A stretch of DNA of 6,234 nt, taken from contig JAKBRR010000115.1 in NCBI GenBank assembly GCA_021845325.1, forward strand, positions 1-6,234, written 5' to 3'. The first letter of the stretch is position 1, and the number at the start of each line of letters is the position of its first letter. The translations under genes and the position numbers were made by a program. The notes beneath the pieces were generated by a model that had not been told where the DNA came from, ran no database searches, and saw only the letters and a list, made by a program, of their open reading frames with translations. Below, piece after piece: positions 4,891-6,234 of this stretch. Source of the stretch: Thermoplasmata archaeon. GTDB taxonomy: Archaea > Thermoplasmatota > Thermoplasmata > Thermoplasmatales > Thermoplasmataceae.

Positions 4891-6234
4891 ATGGAAAATA
4901 TAATGGATATTGCAAGGAATCTTGGAATTGATCAGGAATACATAGAGAATTACGGAAAATACATGGCAAAGATCAGCCTGAAGGCACTGGATAAGGGGAA
5001 CACAAAGGGCAAGCTGATTCTCGTTACTGCAATGACACCTACAAAATATGGCGAAGGAAAGACAACAAATACAATAGGTCTCTCCCAGGCATTCAGGAAA
5101 CTTGGAAAGAAGGTTTCGATCAGCATCAGGGAGCCTTCAATGGGACCCTGCTTCGGCGTTAAGGGAGGGGCAACAGGCGGTGGGAAATCAAAGGTTGAGC
5201 CATCAGATAAGATCAATCTTCTATTCACAGGAGATTTTCCTGCAATCACCGGCGCTCATAATCTTCTTTCATCAATGATACAGAATCATATCTATCATGG
5301 GAACCAGTTGAGGATTGATCCAGAAAAGATAACCTTTCCAAGGACAATAGACATGAATGACAGATCGCTGAGGGACATGATCCTGAATGCGGGTGGAAGG
5401 GAGAATGGGCCGCTCACAAGAGACAGTTTCGTTATAACTCCAGCATCGGAAATAATGGCAATTATGGGATTCTCAATGGGGTATGATGATCTTGTACGGA
5501 GGCTGTCGAAAATTCTTGTTGGTTACGACGTTGATGGAAAGCCAGTATATTCAGGAGATTTGAAGGCTGAAGGTGCAATGGCAGCAATCCTATCGGACGC
5601 AATCAAGCCAAACCTTGTCCAGACAACGGAAGGTGTACCTGCTTTCATCCACACAGGACCATTCGGGAATATAGCCCATGGAACTTCAAGCATTCTTGCA
5701 GCGAAAATGGCACTGAACTACAGTGATTACGTTATAACAGAAGCAGGATTTGGCTCTGATCTTGGTGCAGAGAAATTTATCAACATGGTATCAAGAATTG
5801 GAAATCTTGAGATATCTGCAGTTGTTATTGTTGCAACTATCAGGGCGATGAAGCTCCTGGGTGGAAGTGAGGATATGGATAGTATTGCTAAGGGTTTCAT
5901 GAACCTGAAGCGTCACTATGATAATATCACAAACTTCGGGTTTCATCCTGTAGTTGCAATAAACAGGTTTGCCTCTGATACCGATGAGGAGATACAGTTC
6001 CTTGATGATCTCCTGAAAAAGAACGGCATGGATTACCAGCTATCTGAAGTCTTCACGAAGGGAGGTGATGGTGCTATTTCCCTGGCTAAGACTGTGCTTG
6101 AGAAATGCGAGCAGAAGAACAGCGGCATCAGGTATACCTATAATTTCAACGATGCCATAAGAAGCAAGGTTGAGTCTATTGGTATGAATATTTATGGTGT
6201 GAAGGAGGTTGAATTTTCCCGAAAAGCGTTATCT
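4891..6234 (+). CDS. fhs: Formate-tetrahydrofolate ligase, 3' end cut off by the window
   Basis: This enzyme (EC 6.3.4.3) joins formate to tetrahydrofolate using ATP, giving 10-formyl-tetrahydrofolate for one-carbon metabolism in the cytoplasm. The window holds 448 codons, open to the last base; family members are about 550-560 residues, so roughly the last 100 lie outside. Landmarks in order are the ATP-binding loop Gly-Glu-Gly-Lys-Thr-Thr (54-59), the family signature Arg-Glu-Pro-Ser-Met-Gly-Pro (80-86) running into a glycine-rich Lys-Gly-Gly-Ala-Thr-Gly-Gly-Gly (91-98), Phe-Thr-Gly-Asp-Phe (112-116), His-Thr-Gly-Pro-Phe-Gly-Asn-Ile-Ala-His-Gly (254-264), Gly-Ser-Asp-Leu-Gly-Ala-Glu-Lys-Phe (288-296), Val-Ala-Thr-Ile-Arg-Ala (314-319) and Val-Val-Ala-Ile-Asn-Arg-Phe (354-360). 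Each matches the known family pattern, so it is probably active. The ATG follows a TATA box at leaderless spacing. In folate-using archaea it usually works with FolD, which might lie downstream. GC content is higher than in the PIN module, consistent with a resident chromosomal gene. Confidence 0.95.
   Translation, partial: MENIMDIARNLGIDQEYIENYGKYMAKISLKALDKGNTKGKLILVTAMTPTKYGEGKTTNTIGLSQAFRKLGKKVSISIREPSMGPCFGVKGGATGGGKSKVEPSDKINLLFTGDFPAITGAHNLLSSMIQNHIYHGNQLRIDPEKITFPRTIDMNDRSLRDMILNAGGRENGPLTRDSFVITPASEIMAIMGFSMGYDDLVRRLSKILVGYDVDGKPVYSGDLKAEGAMAAILSDAIKPNLVQTTEGVPAFIHTGPFGNIAHGTSSILAAKMALNYSDYVITEAGFGSDLGAEKFINMVSRIGNLEISAVVIVATIRAMKLLGGSEDMDSIAKGFMNLKRHYDNITNFGFHPVVAINRFASDTDEEIQFLDDLLKKNGMDYQLSEVFTKGGDGAISLAKTVLEKCEQKNSGIRYTYNFNDAIRSKVESIGMNIYGVKEVEFSRKALS

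Noticed and set aside
4950..5249. 99-codon minus-strand open frame opposite fhs
   Set aside because: It overlaps the most conserved part of formate-tetrahydrofolate ligase, whose codon constraint explains the open antisense frame.
1..6234. CRISPR array or intact insertion sequence
   Set aside because: No regularly spaced repeats of CRISPR length, no transposase gene and no terminal inverted repeats with target duplications were seen on reading both strands.

Overview
The window looks archaeal and most resembles Thermoplasmatales-type DNA. The transporter and folate genes prefer AGG/AGA and ATA codons. Two genes have a TATA-like box about 25-31 bases before the start codon with no convincing ribosome binding site, which is the leaderless archaeal arrangement. 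The last gene is a formate-tetrahydrofolate ligase, an enzyme known from that order and uncommon in archaea generally. This assignment is inference; no rRNA or other marker gene is present.

All five supported genes lie on the + strand, in two compositionally different blocks. The left block (about 1-1980) is very AT-rich. It holds a tight two-gene unit: a 235-residue helical protein that I do not recognise (265-972), followed with a 16-base overlap by a 269-residue protein with PIN-nuclease motifs (957-1766). The unit has its own leaderless-type promoter and a hairpin over its distal stop codon. It looks like an acquired toxin-antitoxin or defence-type module of a kind I cannot match to a named system. 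It is the most likely place for something undescribed.

The right block (about 1985-6234) is moderate in GC. It carries a 14-helix DHA2-type MFS exporter (2042-3490), a second, unrelated-looking 12-helix MFS transporter (3613-4803), and the first 448 codons of fhs (4891 to the window end, where it is cut off). The transporters are separated by 122 bases and fhs has its own promoter, so this is probably three transcription units rather than one operon. No substrate can be assigned to either transporter.

The non-coding stretches hold most of the unexplained structure. Just before the first MFS gene are two back-to-back hairpins with different stems but an identical GTCTCG loop (1987-2025). Between the MFS genes is a pair of near-identical partly palindromic 18-20 base elements (3525-3575). 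Between the PIN gene and the first MFS gene are adjoining palindromes (1834-1853) and a possible minus-strand gene remnant (1825-1959). A GC-rich island sits in the AT-rich leader of the first gene (70-112). No CRISPR array, intact insertion sequence, rRNA or complete tRNA gene was found.
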